This document shows positions 9,012-17,679 of a DNA stretch of 64,000 nt, piece after piece. Under the pieces are notes generated by a model, which was not told the DNA's origin, did no database searches, and worked only from the letters and a program-made list of their open reading frames with translations. Location of the stretch: the NCBI GenBank assembly GCA_023460795.1, contig JAEWPC010000018.1, forward strand, positions 248,001 through 312,000, in the 5' to 3' direction. The position numbers and the translations under genes are program-made. The stretch is from Bacillota bacterium (GTDB lineage: Bacteria; Bacillota; Bacilli; Paenibacillales; Paenibacillaceae). The first letter of the stretch is position 1, and every line of letters begins with the position of its first letter.

Positions 9012-9061
9012 TGTGCACAAATCTGTGGATAACGGCTAGGTTATCCACAGATTTGTGCACA
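9012..9061. repeat. Perfect 22-bp inverted repeat carrying two DnaA boxes
   Basis: Arms 9012-9033 and 9040-9061 are exact reverse complements around GGCTAG. Each arm holds TTATCCACA, the Bacillus DnaA-box consensus, in opposite orientation, plus a TGTGCACA end. There is no T tract, so it is not a typical terminator. It lies 58 bp before tadA and 130 bp from the divergent glucosaminidase-like gene. Confidence 0.85.
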
Positions 9062-9118
9062 GCATGTTAACAACGAATGCATGTTCGGTTGTGCGTAAGG
9101 TTGAAGGGAGAGTATACG

Positions 9119-9574
9119 ATGACAGAAGACGAACGTTGGATGCGCGAAGCGATCCAGCAAGCGCGTCTTGCCGAAGCGATAGGCGAAGTACCGATCGGCG
9201 CGGTTATCGTCAAGGACGGCGCCATCGTCGGCGCAGGGCACAACTTGCGCGAGACGGAGCGCGATCCGACGGCCCACGCGGAGATGATCGCGATTAAGCA
9301 AGCGAGCGAAGCGATGCAAGCATGGCGGCTGCTCGGCTGCACGCTATATGTGACCTTGGAGCCTTGTCCGATGTGCGCGGGCGCCATTCTGCAGTCCAGA
9401 GTCGAACGCGTCGTCTATGGGGCTTCCGATCCGAAGGCAGGCTGTGCCGGAACGCTAATGGACTTGCTGCAGGATACGCGGTTTAATCATGTATCGCCTT
9501 GGGAATCGGGCGTGCTTCGCGAAGAGTGCTCAGCTCTGCTGACCGACTTCTTCAGACGCCTCAGAAGCCGATAG
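9119..9574 (+). CDS. tadA: tRNA-specific adenosine deaminase TadA
   Basis: A 151-aa zinc enzyme that converts A34 to inosine in tRNA-Arg(ACG). The deaminase core is complete: HAEM with the catalytic Glu and zinc His, and PCPMCAGAI with the two zinc cysteines. PIGAVIV precedes it as in the family. The ATG at 9119 has GAAGGGAG upstream and the usual length. Unlike the Bacillus order, no SRP RNA or dnaX follows; a convergent spo0E-like gene overlaps its 3' end by 45 bp. Confidence 0.93.
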   Translation: MTEDERWMREAIQQARLAEAIGEVPIGAVIVKDGAIVGAGHNLRETERDPTAHAEMIAIKQASEAMQAWRLLGCTLYVTLEPCPMCAGAILQSRVERVVYGASDPKAGCAGTLMDLLQDTRFNHVSPWESGVLREECSALLTDFFRRLRSR

Positions 9575-9775
9575 CATCGTAACGGCGGACAAGCTCGCCG
9601 CGCGCTTGCATTCCGCTTCTTCCTTGCGAATCCGTTGAAGCTGGACGATGAGTCTGTCCGCTTCCTCGCTAACGGCTACAATCTCGGGATCGGTCAAATT
9701 GCCTAAGTCGTTGGCCATTTCACACAATCGACGTTGCAGCAACTGGAGGCGATGGATCAGTTGTGATGTCTCCAT
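9530..9775 (-). CDS. Spo0E-like aspartyl-phosphate phosphatase
   Basis: An 81-aa helical protein with the Spo0E pattern: LRLLQRRLCEMA-like helix, LTDPEIVAVSEEADRLI, then a basic turn. Family members dephosphorylate Spo0A-P and delay sporulation. The SQELD signature reads SEEAD here, which keeps the acidic Asp but is divergent. The ATG at 9775 has GGGAG upstream; an ATG 17 codons earlier lacks a site. The gene is convergent with tadA and overlaps it by 45 bp, which is unusual for two conserved genes. The C-terminal 25 residues are Ala/Ser/Glu-rich. Confidence 0.7.
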   Translation of the reverse strand: METSQLIHRLQLLQRRLCEMANDLGNLTDPEIVAVSEEADRLIVQLQRIRKEEAECKRAASLSAVTMLSASEASEEVGQQS

Positions 9776-9934
9776 ATGGGACTCCCGACCGCTCCTTTTC
9801 TTGTAAAATTCGTAAGCTTTCGTCATACATTGCTAGAATCATTAATCTCTATTCATTATAAGACAAAGTTTTTCAGAAATTTGTAGAAACCTGTCGATGA
9901 TTTCCACTTTCTTCAACATATTTTCCGACATTTT

Positions 9935-9962
9935 TTGGGAAAATAGTACCAATTGCTATACT
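9935..9962 (+). promoter_or_regulatory. Candidate SigA promoter for the 10-kb two-component operon
   Basis: TTGGGA at 9935-9940, a 16-bp spacer and TATACT at 9957-9962, about 52 bp before the response regulator start. Confidence 0.4.
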
Positions 9963-10014
9963 ACATATCCGACAAACCAGCAAACTTCTATCTAGATCTA
10001 GGGAGATTGAAGCT

Positions 10015-10707
10015 ATGACCGCGCTTATTTTATTGGTAGAAGACGACATATCGCTGCATCGCGGAATCCAATTCACGCTGCAGCAGGAAGGCTTCGACGT
10101 CCGCAGTGCCTATAGCTTGGAAGAAGCCCGGCGGCAGCTCCGCGGCGAATCCTTCGATCTCGTGCTGCTAGACGTTCAACTGCCCGACGGCAACGGCTTC
10201 GACTTCTGCGCGGAACTCCGCCGGACGAGCGACACTCCGCTTATTTTCCTGACGGCGAGCGATCAAGAGTTCGACATCGTCCACGGGCTCGATATCGGAG
10301 GGGACGACTACATTACGAAGCCGTTTCGCTTGCGTGAGTTTCTATCCCGGGTGCAAGCCGTGCTTAGGCGCCGATCGCCGGCCGCGAAGCGCGAGGACGA
10401 TAAAGGAACGATAGCATCGGAGGGACTAACCCTCCATCTCGGCGAGATGCGCCTGGAGAAGAACGGACAAGACGTTCCGCTCAGCATGACGGAATTCCGG
10501 CTGCTCTCCTTGTTCATGGCGCACCCTCGCGCCGTGCTCTCGAGGGATCAGATCCTCCAGCACGTCTGGCCGGACGGAGCAGAGGTGCTCGACGATAATA
10601 CGGTTGCCGTTAACGTGCGAAGGCTTCGGGAGAAGCTCGAGGATAATCCCCAGCAGCCGCGTCGGATCGTAACGGTTCGAGGGGCGGGATACCGATGGAA
10701 CGGATAA
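10015..10707 (+). CDS. OmpR-family response regulator
   Basis: A 230-aa regulator with a receiver domain (residues 1-115; acidic EDD pocket at 9-11, phospho-Asp in LLDVQLPD, Thr in LTASD, Lys in ITKPF) and a winged-helix DNA-binding domain (about 135-230, ending VRGAGYRW). It overlaps the kinase gene by 13 bp and lies upstream of an ABC exporter. This four-gene layout is that of regulators that switch on peptide-antibiotic exporters in Firmicutes. It probably acts at the palindrome before the ABC genes. The ligand is unknown. Confidence 0.9.
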   Translation: MTALILLVEDDISLHRGIQFTLQQEGFDVRSAYSLEEARRQLRGESFDLVLLDVQLPDGNGFDFCAELRRTSDTPLIFLTASDQEFDIVHGLDIGGDDYITKPFRLREFLSRVQAVLRRRSPAAKREDDKGTIASEGLTLHLGEMRLEKNGQDVPLSMTEFRLLSLFMAHPRAVLSRDQILQHVWPDGAEVLDDNTVAVNVRRLREKLEDNPQQPRRIVTVRGAGYRWNG

Positions 10708-12002
10708 AGCATCCTAAGCTGAGCCTCTCGTCGATGTGGCGCAACGCGTCGGTGCGGCGACTGGCTTGGGCGATGCTCGCGTTAGCCTTGGTCTCCTGCG
10801 CCGCCTTGGCGCTGTACGCCGGCTTGGCGACGGAACGACTCAAGCAACGCTGGCTGGAGCAGGAGTATGCCATCGCGGGCACTTTGTCGCGCGACAATCC
10901 CGAGCTTGCCGGGCAATGGGCGACGTTGCTCGCCATGCCTCCATCGGAGCAAGATATCGAAGACGGCAGGCGCTGGCTTGAACAGTACAGCGTAACGCCA
11001 GAGCTGTCCGCGAGGTGGTTTCCCGTTCTCGACGATTTCCGATCGTGGAGTCTAGCTCTTCTGATTCCGGGCGCTCTGCTCCTCCTGGCGCTGCTCGCCT
11101 TGTGGCTGTTCCGGGATTCCAGAAGCCAGCTCAAGACGCTTAGAGGCTTGGCCCATGCGCTGGACGACACGGTGAAGCACAATCTTCCGATGGCCGAGCG
11201 CTACTATGGCGAAGGAGAGCTCGGCTTGCTGGCGAACGGCGTGCAAGAGCTGTCCCAGCGGCTTAGGGAGACGATCGAACAACTGAATCGGGACAAAACG
11301 TTCTTGAAAGAAACGGTCGCAGACATCTCTCATCAATTAAAGACGCCCCTGGCCTCCTTGATGATCTATATCGAGCTGCTCGCAAGCGGGAAGACCGATC
11401 CGGCCGAAGCCGCGGAATTCCTGGCGACGTGCCGGCGCGAGCTCGATCGCATGGAATGGCTCACCTTGACGCTCCTGAAGCTGGCTCGCATCGAAGCCGA
11501 CGCGCTGGAGCTTCAAGTCGTGCCGGCACGGTTCTCGGACACGCTAAGCGCAAGCTTGAATGCCGTGGAACGGCTGGCCGAAGAGCGCGGGGTGGCCATC
11601 GATCTGCTCGAGCAGGACCCGGAGCTGCTCGTTCCCCACGACTCCCATTGGCTGTCCGAAGCGATCGCTAACTTGCTGAAGAACGCGGTGGAGATCAGCC
11701 CTTCCGGCACCAGGGTTGCCGTAAGCTGGGAACGGACGCCGATCTTCGTGCGGCTTAGGATCTCCGATCAGGGGCCGGGAATACCGGAACAGCATCTCCC
11801 CCACATATTCAAAAAGTTTTATCGGTCCTCCGCCGGAGGAAGCGGCGTCGGATTGGGTCTGCCGCTCGCCAAATCGATCGTCGAGAAACACGGCGGCGTG
11901 CTGTCCGCGGGCAATAGCCCCGAAGGCGGCGCCGTATTCTACCTGACGCTCCCGCTTCAGCCCTGGCTTACGAGCGACCCGGCCAACCTTACAAAACTGT
12001 AA
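10695..12002 (+). CDS. Membrane sensor histidine kinase
   Basis: A 435-aa kinase. Helices at about 25-42 and 113-137 bracket an extracellular loop of about 70 residues, larger than in the intramembrane-sensing BceS type. A HAMP-like linker follows, then DISHQLKTPLASL with the phospho-His, NLLKNAVE (N box), DQGPGIP (G1) and GVGLGLPLAK (G2). It overlaps the response regulator gene by 13 bp. Its stop codon is part of the TTACA-N4-TGTAA palindrome thought to control the next operon. Confidence 0.9.
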   Translation: MERIKHPKLSLSSMWRNASVRRLAWAMLALALVSCAALALYAGLATERLKQRWLEQEYAIAGTLSRDNPELAGQWATLLAMPPSEQDIEDGRRWLEQYSVTPELSARWFPVLDDFRSWSLALLIPGALLLLALLALWLFRDSRSQLKTLRGLAHALDDTVKHNLPMAERYYGEGELGLLANGVQELSQRLRETIEQLNRDKTFLKETVADISHQLKTPLASLMIYIELLASGKTDPAEAAEFLATCRRELDRMEWLTLTLLKLARIEADALELQVVPARFSDTLSASLNAVERLAEERGVAIDLLEQDPELLVPHDSHWLSEAIANLLKNAVEISPSGTRVAVSWERTPIFVRLRISDQGPGIPEQHLPHIFKKFYRSSAGGSGVGLGLPLAKSIVEKHGGVLSAGNSPEGGAVFYLTLPLQPWLTSDPANLTKL

Positions 12003-12042
12003 TCTTGAGCCGCGGCTGCATGTAAGGTTGCGCCGATATACT
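11985..12042 (+). promoter_or_regulatory. BceR-like operator and promoter of the ABC exporter
   Basis: TTACA-AAAC-TGTAA (11989-12002) covers the stop codon of the kinase gene; the flanking AACCTTACA recurs inverted as TGTAAGGTT at 12021-12029. TATACT at 12037-12042 can be a -10 box, but no -35 box stands 17 bp upstream, as expected for an activator-dependent promoter. TTACA-N4-TGTAA-type sites are known for BceR-like regulators. Confidence 0.55.
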
Positions 12043-12119
12043 GGGTTCAACATGAGGAGACCTCGGACGTTAACCGCCCGGGCTCCTTGAATCCAATCTC
12101 GGGAGGAATCCATCCCCAT

Positions 12120-12824
12120 ATGAACGTTATTACAGTTGATGGACTAAGCAAGTCCTACGGTAAAGGCAGCACGAAGGTCGATGCGCTCTCCGGCGTCTCC
12201 TTCTCCATTAAGCAAGGCGAATTCGTCGCCGTCGTCGGCGCGAGCGGCTCGGGCAAGAGCACGCTGCTGCACCTGCTCGGCGGTCTAGACCGTCCGACGA
12301 GCGGGCACGTCCACATCGACGGAGAAGATCTGTACGGGCTTAAGGAGAAGCAACGCGCGATCTTCCGCCGTCGTAAGATCGGGTTCATTTTCCAATCCTA
12401 CAACCTCATTCCGGTGCTGAGCGTCGAAGAGAACATTCGACTGCCGCTGCTGCTCGACCACCGCGAACCGGATAAGGCTTATGTGGCAGACCTCATCCGT
12501 ACGCTCGGTCTCGAAGATCGCCGCAAGCATCTGCCTTCCGAGCTGTCCGGCGGACAGCAGCAACGCGTCGCGATAGGCCGCGCGCTGGCCTATCGCCCGG
12601 CGATCGTGCTGGCGGACGAACCGACCGGCAACTTGGATAGCGCGAACGGTCGCGAGGTGCTCGAGCTGCTGAAGATCGCCGTGCGCCAATTCCATCAGAC
12701 GGTTATCATCATTACGCACGACATGAACATCGCGGCGGAAGCGGACCGCGTTCTGAAGCTGCAAGACGGCAAGCTCGTAAGCGATTCGCATGCGCAAGCC
12801 GGAGCCGGCAGGAGGAGTGTATGA
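12120..12824 (+). CDS. ABC transporter ATP-binding protein (MacB/LolD type)
   Basis: A 234-aa nucleotide-binding subunit with Walker A GASGSGKS, Q-loop FQSYNL, signature LSGGQQQR, Walker B VLADEPTGNLDS and the H-loop ITHD. This clade pairs with FtsX-like permeases rather than importers. GGGAGG precedes the ATG at 12120, at a somewhat long distance; an upstream ATG at 12087 has no clear site. It overlaps the permease gene by 4 bp, so the two are translationally coupled. With the adjacent two-component system it probably defends against envelope-active compounds. Confidence 0.9.
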   Translation: MNVITVDGLSKSYGKGSTKVDALSGVSFSIKQGEFVAVVGASGSGKSTLLHLLGGLDRPTSGHVHIDGEDLYGLKEKQRAIFRRRKIGFIFQSYNLIPVLSVEENIRLPLLLDHREPDKAYVADLIRTLGLEDRRKHLPSELSGGQQQRVAIGRALAYRPAIVLADEPTGNLDSANGREVLELLKIAVRQFHQTVIIITHDMNIAAEADRVLKLQDGKLVSDSHAQAGAGRRSV

Positions 12825-15388
12825 AGAGCTACGTCGCGCTATCCGGCAGATACTTAAAGCAGCAGAAACGCAGAACGCTGCTGACGATAATTGGCATCAT
12901 CTTATCCGTCGCTCTTATTAGCGCAATGGGGACGATGGGCCATGCGATTAAAGACAATATGCTCAGCAACACGAAGTACGAGGACGGTTCCTTTCATTTC
13001 GGTTATACGAAGGCGGACGCGAAGCTCGAGGAGCAATTGCGCAACAACGTGCTCGTCGACCAGTTAGGCAGTATGCTCTCGGGGTCCGAAACCTCATTCG
13101 CGAACAACACCTCCGCTTATCTATATGGGGTCAACGCGGACGGCTTCGACCTGTTGCCGATTCACTTGGAACAAGGACGCTATCCTCAGTCCGGCGAGGA
13201 GCTCGTCGTCGAGCAATGGCTGCTCGAGGAGGTGCAGGGCCAGCCTAAATTGGGCAGCAAGCTCACCTTGAACGGCATGGACGGCAAGCCGCGCGAATAC
13301 ACGATCGTCGGCATCTTGAAGAATCAACGCGGAAGCCAAGTCGAGCATACTTCCAAAGTGTTCTCGTACCTTGACGAGAATGCCGCCAAGACAAGTATCG
13401 GCACGGATGGTAACCTGCAACTCTTCGTTACCTTGAAGCCCGGAGTGGCGATCAAGAACGAGCTCGCGTCATTCGAGGAGCTTAACGCATCCTTCCAGCA
13501 GAACCGCGAGCTTCTGGCCCTAATGGGCCAATCTTCGGACAACAGCTTGAACCGAGCTCTGTTTATCATATTCGGAACGTTGATCGGACTGGTCGTGCTG
13601 TCGACGATCGCCGTCATCTATAACGCCTTCCATATCGCCGTGCTTGAGCGCATTCGCCAATTCGGCCTGCTGCGCACGCTCGGGGCTACGCCAAGACAGG
13701 TTCGCAATCTCGTATTGCGCGAGGCTTCCGTGTTATCGCTGATTGCCATTCCTCTCGGGCTGGCCGCCGGGTGGGGAGGCCTATGGCTGGCATTGTGGCT
13801 GATGATCAAGAACGGCTTCCAAGTGCTCCAGATGGAGAACTTCAAGCTCACGTTCCATTGGTGGATCATGGGCCTCAGCGTTGGCGTCGGGTTGTTCGCG
13901 GTATTCGTAGCCGCTTGGCTCCCCGCGCGCAAAGCTTCCACCGTGTCGCCGGTCGAAGCCGCCAAAGGCGCCGGCAGCATCGTACGCGAATCGTATCGCC
14001 GCCTGCGAATCCCTTCCTTGCTCCAGCTCATCGGAGTGGAAGGCAAGATGGCTTCGTCGAACATTCGCCGCAACCGCGCGAAATTCAGAATCACGACGTT
14101 CTCGATCGCCATCAGTATTACTTTGTTCATCGTTTTCCACTATTTTACGCAGCAGTCGCTCAATCTATCGGTCGATAGGACGGAGAACACGAAGATCGCA
14201 TTCGAGGTGTACCCGTATTCCGGACTTGTCGACGAGAACGGCAAGGAGATCATTCCCGAGGATCAAGACCGCTTGACATTGGAGCAAATGAAACAAATTC
14301 GGACCTTCAAAGGCGTGGACGAGGTGTATGGGCTTTACGGATCCTTCGGCGTCGAGACCTGGGTACCGCAGAAGTTCATTAACGAGCGCTACTTGGATAA
14401 AATGGACTACGTGCCGAACACGCTGCAAGATAAGAACGGCGAGCGTTACGGGATATCGACGGACTTCCAAATTTATGACGAGGCGCGCTTCCAAGAGGCA
14501 GAGGAATATCTAGAAGCCGGCACGGCCGATCCCGGGAAGTTAGCCGCAGAAGACGCCGTGCTCGTCATTCAGACGGTAAAACCGTTCGTTCGGAAATCCA
14601 ACAAGCGCGAGCAACTGGAGATGACGCGTTACAAGGTCGGAGATACGCTGAGCATACGGACGAATGCCGGCGAGGATGCCGCTCCTATCATGCGCGAGGT
14701 GAAGATCGGCGGCATTCTGTCGCAGTCCCCGTTCGATTCTCCTTACTCGGAGACGTCGCTTATCGCGATCGGCACGCGTTCGACGATAACCAAGCTTTAT
14801 CAAGCGGCCTTCCCGGAAGAGTCGGATCCGAATTTCATCTTGAACTCCGTGCAAATTTCGGTCAAGGACGGAGCGGACTCGGATGAGATCAAGCTCGAGC
14901 TCGAGAGGTTCATCTCCCAGAACTTCCCGGTCGGAGCGCAGCTGATCGATATCGCTTCCGAGAGACAACGCGAACGGCAATTCGCGCTGCAGATGCAAAT
15001 CTTCGTCTACGGCTTCTTGATCATCATCGGCACCATCGGCAGCTTGAATATTATTAATACGGTACAGACGAATCTGCTGCTGCGCCGCAAGGAAATCGGC
15101 CTGCTGCAATCGGTCGGCATGACGCTGGGGCAAGTCAGAAGAATGGCTTCCGCGGAAGGCGTCTGGTTCGGGGTCATCGGAGGCTTCTGGGGTATCGGCT
15201 TAGGCGCGGCGATCAGCTTTCTTCTCTACAAGCAGATCAACGACGTGCAAGGCATTCCGTTCATCTTCCCGTGGAGCGGCGCGCTTATCGCATGCGGTTG
15301 CGCGATCGCCGTCGGACTGCTGTCCGTGCAAAGCCCGCTTAGGCGGATGAACCAGGTGAGCTTAATCGATCGGCTTCGCGAAGAATAA
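12821..15388 (+). CDS. ABC transporter permease with two FtsX-like domains
   Basis: An 855-aa membrane protein. The N-terminal helix (about 18-40) is followed by an extracellular domain to about 235, three helices (to about 365), a linker with PARKAS-VSPVEAAKG, then a repeat of the same plan: helix near 425, a second extracellular region of about 270 residues, and three C-terminal helices ending near 845. Two FtsX units in one chain fit the SalY/MacB-like exporters. It has no isolated large extracellular domain of BceB type, so the substrate could be a lipid or a peptide. Followed by a bidirectional terminator. Confidence 0.88.
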   Translation: MKSYVALSGRYLKQQKRRTLLTIIGIILSVALISAMGTMGHAIKDNMLSNTKYEDGSFHFGYTKADAKLEEQLRNNVLVDQLGSMLSGSETSFANNTSAYLYGVNADGFDLLPIHLEQGRYPQSGEELVVEQWLLEEVQGQPKLGSKLTLNGMDGKPREYTIVGILKNQRGSQVEHTSKVFSYLDENAAKTSIGTDGNLQLFVTLKPGVAIKNELASFEELNASFQQNRELLALMGQSSDNSLNRALFIIFGTLIGLVVLSTIAVIYNAFHIAVLERIRQFGLLRTLGATPRQVRNLVLREASVLSLIAIPLGLAAGWGGLWLALWLMIKNGFQVLQMENFKLTFHWWIMGLSVGVGLFAVFVAAWLPARKASTVSPVEAAKGAGSIVRESYRRLRIPSLLQLIGVEGKMASSNIRRNRAKFRITTFSIAISITLFIVFHYFTQQSLNLSVDRTENTKIAFEVYPYSGLVDENGKEIIPEDQDRLTLEQMKQIRTFKGVDEVYGLYGSFGVETWVPQKFINERYLDKMDYVPNTLQDKNGERYGISTDFQIYDEARFQEAEEYLEAGTADPGKLAAEDAVLVIQTVKPFVRKSNKREQLEMTRYKVGDTLSIRTNAGEDAAPIMREVKIGGILSQSPFDSPYSETSLIAIGTRSTITKLYQAAFPEESDPNFILNSVQISVKDGADSDEIKLELERFISQNFPVGAQLIDIASERQRERQFALQMQIFVYGFLIIIGTIGSLNIINTVQTNLLLRRKEIGLLQSVGMTLGQVRRMASAEGVWFGVIGGFWGIGLGAAISFLLYKQINDVQGIPFIFPWSGALIACGCAIAVGLLSVQSPLRRMNQVSLIDRLREE

Positions 15389-15427
15389 AATACACCCCCG
15401 GGATCCTGTGGATTCCGGGGGTGTTAC
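15388..15427. terminator. Bidirectional terminator between the permease and LacI genes
   Basis: ACACCCCCGGGATCC and its near complement GATTCCGGGGGTGT form a strong GC-rich stem between convergent genes. Confidence 0.85.
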
Positions 15428-15434
15428 ACGTTCG

Positions 15435-16442
15435 TTAGCGTCTCGCGGGACCGCACGAGCCTCGAATAATGAGCTCGGTCGGCACGATCGCTTCGGGCGG
15501 CGGCTTCAACTCGTCGGTAATCATCGCGTCGAGGAGCTCGATCGCCTGGCGGCCGATCGTATTCGTATCCTGCCGCACCGTCGTCAACGGCGGCTGCATA
15601 TGAACGGCAAGCTCGATATCGTCGAAGCCGATAAGCGAGATATCATCCGGCACCGTCAGCCCTGCTTCGCGAATCGCTTCCATTGCGCCGATCGCGCCGA
15701 CGTCCGAGCTGCAGATGACGGCCGACGGCCGCGCAGGAAGCTCGAGCAGCCGCCTCATCGCTACGTAGCCGCCCTCCTTCGTAAAGTCGCTGGGGACGAC
15801 GTAGCTAGGGTCGAACGCGATGCCCGCTTCCGCCAATCCGTGCTTGTAGCCGCGCAGACGTTGCCGGGTTACGTAAGTGGATTCTATCGCCGATAGGAAG
15901 GCGATTCGGCGATGGTTGAGGTTAGCGAGATACCGCACGGCTTCGAGCAGGCTCGTCTCGTTATCGGAGCTGATGAAGCCGGTACGCTCGCCTTTGACAT
16001 CCAGGTCTATGAATAGGGTAGGAATTCCGGATGCGATCAGCTCGCTGAAGTCCGCGTCGTCCTCTTGGAAACCGAATACGACGACGCCTTCGACGTTGCG
16101 GCTCTGGCAGTGACGTACGAAGCTGTACTCCTTGGCCCATTGGATCTGAGTCAGATAGATCAAATCGTAGCCCATCGTCTTCAGCGACTGTTCCATGCCC
16201 GACAGAATGTGAGCGAAGAAGGGATGCGCCAGTCCGGTCGTCAGGAACATGCCGATCGTCATCGACCGGCGGCCTACCAACGACCGCGCGGCGGAGTTCG
16301 GCGTGAACCTCGTCTCCTTGACGATGCGCAGTACCTTTTCCTTCGTCTGCTGGTTAACCGTCGTATACCCGTTCAGCACCTTGGATACCGTCGCTACCGA
16401 TACCCCGGCAGCCTTCGCGACGTCGCGAATGTTCGTTGTCAT
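15435..16442 (-). CDS. LacI-family transcriptional regulator
   Basis: A 335-aa regulator. The N-terminal helix-turn-helix (IRDVAKAAGVSVATVSKVLNG) and hinge are typical; the rest is a periplasmic-binding-protein-like sensor (GMFLTTGLAHPFFA, SLIGFDDIELA, TTVRQDTNTIG). Such proteins usually repress sugar or nucleoside genes. The ATG at 16442 puts MTTNIRD at the N-terminus, as in relatives; an upstream ATG lacks a site. No sugar gene is adjacent: a methyltransferase lies divergently and an ABC exporter convergently, so the target is unknown. Confidence 0.85.
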   Translation of the reverse strand: MTTNIRDVAKAAGVSVATVSKVLNGYTTVNQQTKEKVLRIVKETRFTPNSAARSLVGRRSMTIGMFLTTGLAHPFFAHILSGMEQSLKTMGYDLIYLTQIQWAKEYSFVRHCQSRNVEGVVVFGFQEDDADFSELIASGIPTLFIDLDVKGERTGFISSDNETSLLEAVRYLANLNHRRIAFLSAIESTYVTRQRLRGYKHGLAEAGIAFDPSYVVPSDFTKEGGYVAMRRLLELPARPSAVICSSDVGAIGAMEAIREAGLTVPDDISLIGFDDIELAVHMQPPLTTVRQDTNTIGRQAIELLDAMITDELKPPPEAIVPTELIIRGSCGPARR

Positions 16443-16558
16443 TAACAGACCCCATTTCCTTGCGAACATACGCATTTATGTTAACACATTGACGGCTTTA
16501 CTGGCTACGCGACGCCATATATTATACAATCTCAGTGATAGGAGGAAGGGGAGTCGAT

Positions 16559-17332
16559 ATGTCGGAAGAAGTTCTCTCGTTCTACGATCATCTGGCGGAT
16601 TCTTATCATCTTATATTCACCGACTGGCAACAGGCTATTGAATGGCAAGGAGAGACGCTTGATGCCTTCATTCGCAGATCGGTCGGTCTTGCGGATGCCA
16701 AGGGGGTATCCCTGCTCGACTGTTCCTGCGGCATCGGTACGCAAGCGATCGGGCTCGCCATGCGCGGATACGAGGTGACCGCGACGGACTTAAGCCCTCA
16801 GTCGATCGCTCGCGCTCGCCGGGAGGCGGAGTCCATCGGTGCCGCTATCCAGTTCGGGATCGCGGATTTTCGCTATCTGGATCGTCAGGTCGAAGGCCGA
16901 TTCAATATCGTTCTCACGGCAGACAACGCCATTCCTCATCTGCTGGAAGACGCGGACCTCGCGGCGGCTGCGCGCGGTCTTTACGCCAAGACGGCCGAAG
17001 ACGGACTGCTCGTAGCGACGATTCGGGATTACGATGCTCTCGTTCTCGAAGCCCAATCCGGCACGCTCCCGCGCATGCTCGACAACGGCAATCGAATCGT
17101 ATTCCAAGTCTGGGAATGGGCTGAGGATCGCAAAACCTATTACGCCAATCAGTTCATCCTGCGGGCAGACGGCTCGGGGTGGGAGACGCAAAGTTATCGC
17201 ACGCCGTATCGGGCTTTGCTCCGCAAGGAGCTCGCCGAATTTCTGCGGGAAGCCGGATTCTCCGATATCGCTTGGCACATGCCGGAGGACAGTGGTTACT
17301 ATCAACCCATCGTCACGGCAAGACGGGCCTGA
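16559..17332 (+). CDS. SAM-dependent methyltransferase
   Basis: A 257-aa class I methyltransferase. Motif I reads LLDCSCGIGTQAIGLA (about 54-69), motif II VTATDLSPQSI, and an IVLTADNAIPHL segment matches motif IV of the glycine/sarcosine N-methyltransferase-like and biotin-synthesis-like groups. The N-terminus SFYDHLADSYHLIF is typical of small-molecule methyltransferases. GGAGG-rich sequence precedes the ATG at 16559. It stands alone between a LacI gene and tRNA-Arg, so the substrate cannot be inferred. Confidence 0.8.
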   Translation: MSEEVLSFYDHLADSYHLIFTDWQQAIEWQGETLDAFIRRSVGLADAKGVSLLDCSCGIGTQAIGLAMRGYEVTATDLSPQSIARARREAESIGAAIQFGIADFRYLDRQVEGRFNIVLTADNAIPHLLEDADLAAAARGLYAKTAEDGLLVATIRDYDALVLEAQSGTLPRMLDNGNRIVFQVWEWAEDRKTYYANQFILRADGSGWETQSYRTPYRALLRKELAEFLREAGFSDIAWHMPEDSGYYQPIVTARRA

Positions 17333-17411
17333 TCGACCCGTTGCTCGAAGAGTAATTCGATCCATCGCTTTATTCCGAGAACTATTTCTGATAAAATGAT
17401 ACTCGCACCGC

Positions 17412-17488
17412 GCGCCCGTAGCTCAGCAGGATAGAGCGACAGTTTCCTAAACTGCAGGTCGTACGTTCGAATCGTATCGGGCGCGCCA
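17412..17488 (+). tRNA. tRNA-Arg (anticodon CCT)
   Basis: Acceptor GCGCCCG pairs with CGGGCGC; D arm TAGCTCAGC...GAGC, anticodon loop TTCCTAA giving CCT, T loop GTTCGAATC, and an encoded CCA at 17486-17488. Confidence 0.95.
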
Positions 17489-17502
17489 TACTTAAAATGC
17501 AC

Positions 17503-17536
17503 AGAACCGCGTCATGGCGCGGTTCTTTTTGTTTTT
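17503..17536 (+). terminator. Terminator after tRNA-Arg
   Basis: AGAACCGCG and CGCGGTTCT arms with TTTTGTTTTT after them. Confidence 0.85.
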
Positions 17537-17679
17537 CGCAGGTATGTGGTTGGGAAAGGCTTGCTGGCAAAATGGGGCTCCTGCCGCCTTCAGAGCAACA
17601 GCAGGACGACTGTGTTGTAGGAAGGTGTCAATCATCTATACAATGTCACAGAAAACGTTTTTTTCATCTCTTGTATATG

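Noticed and set aside
9575..10014. SRP RNA or dnaX after tadA, as in Bacillus
   Set aside because: The sequence holds a spo0E-like gene and a promoter instead; no SRP-RNA motif is visible.
17302..17502. Minus-strand frame over tRNA-Arg (TIRTYDLQ-type peptide)
   Set aside because: This peptide is the common artefact of translating a tRNA gene in antisense.
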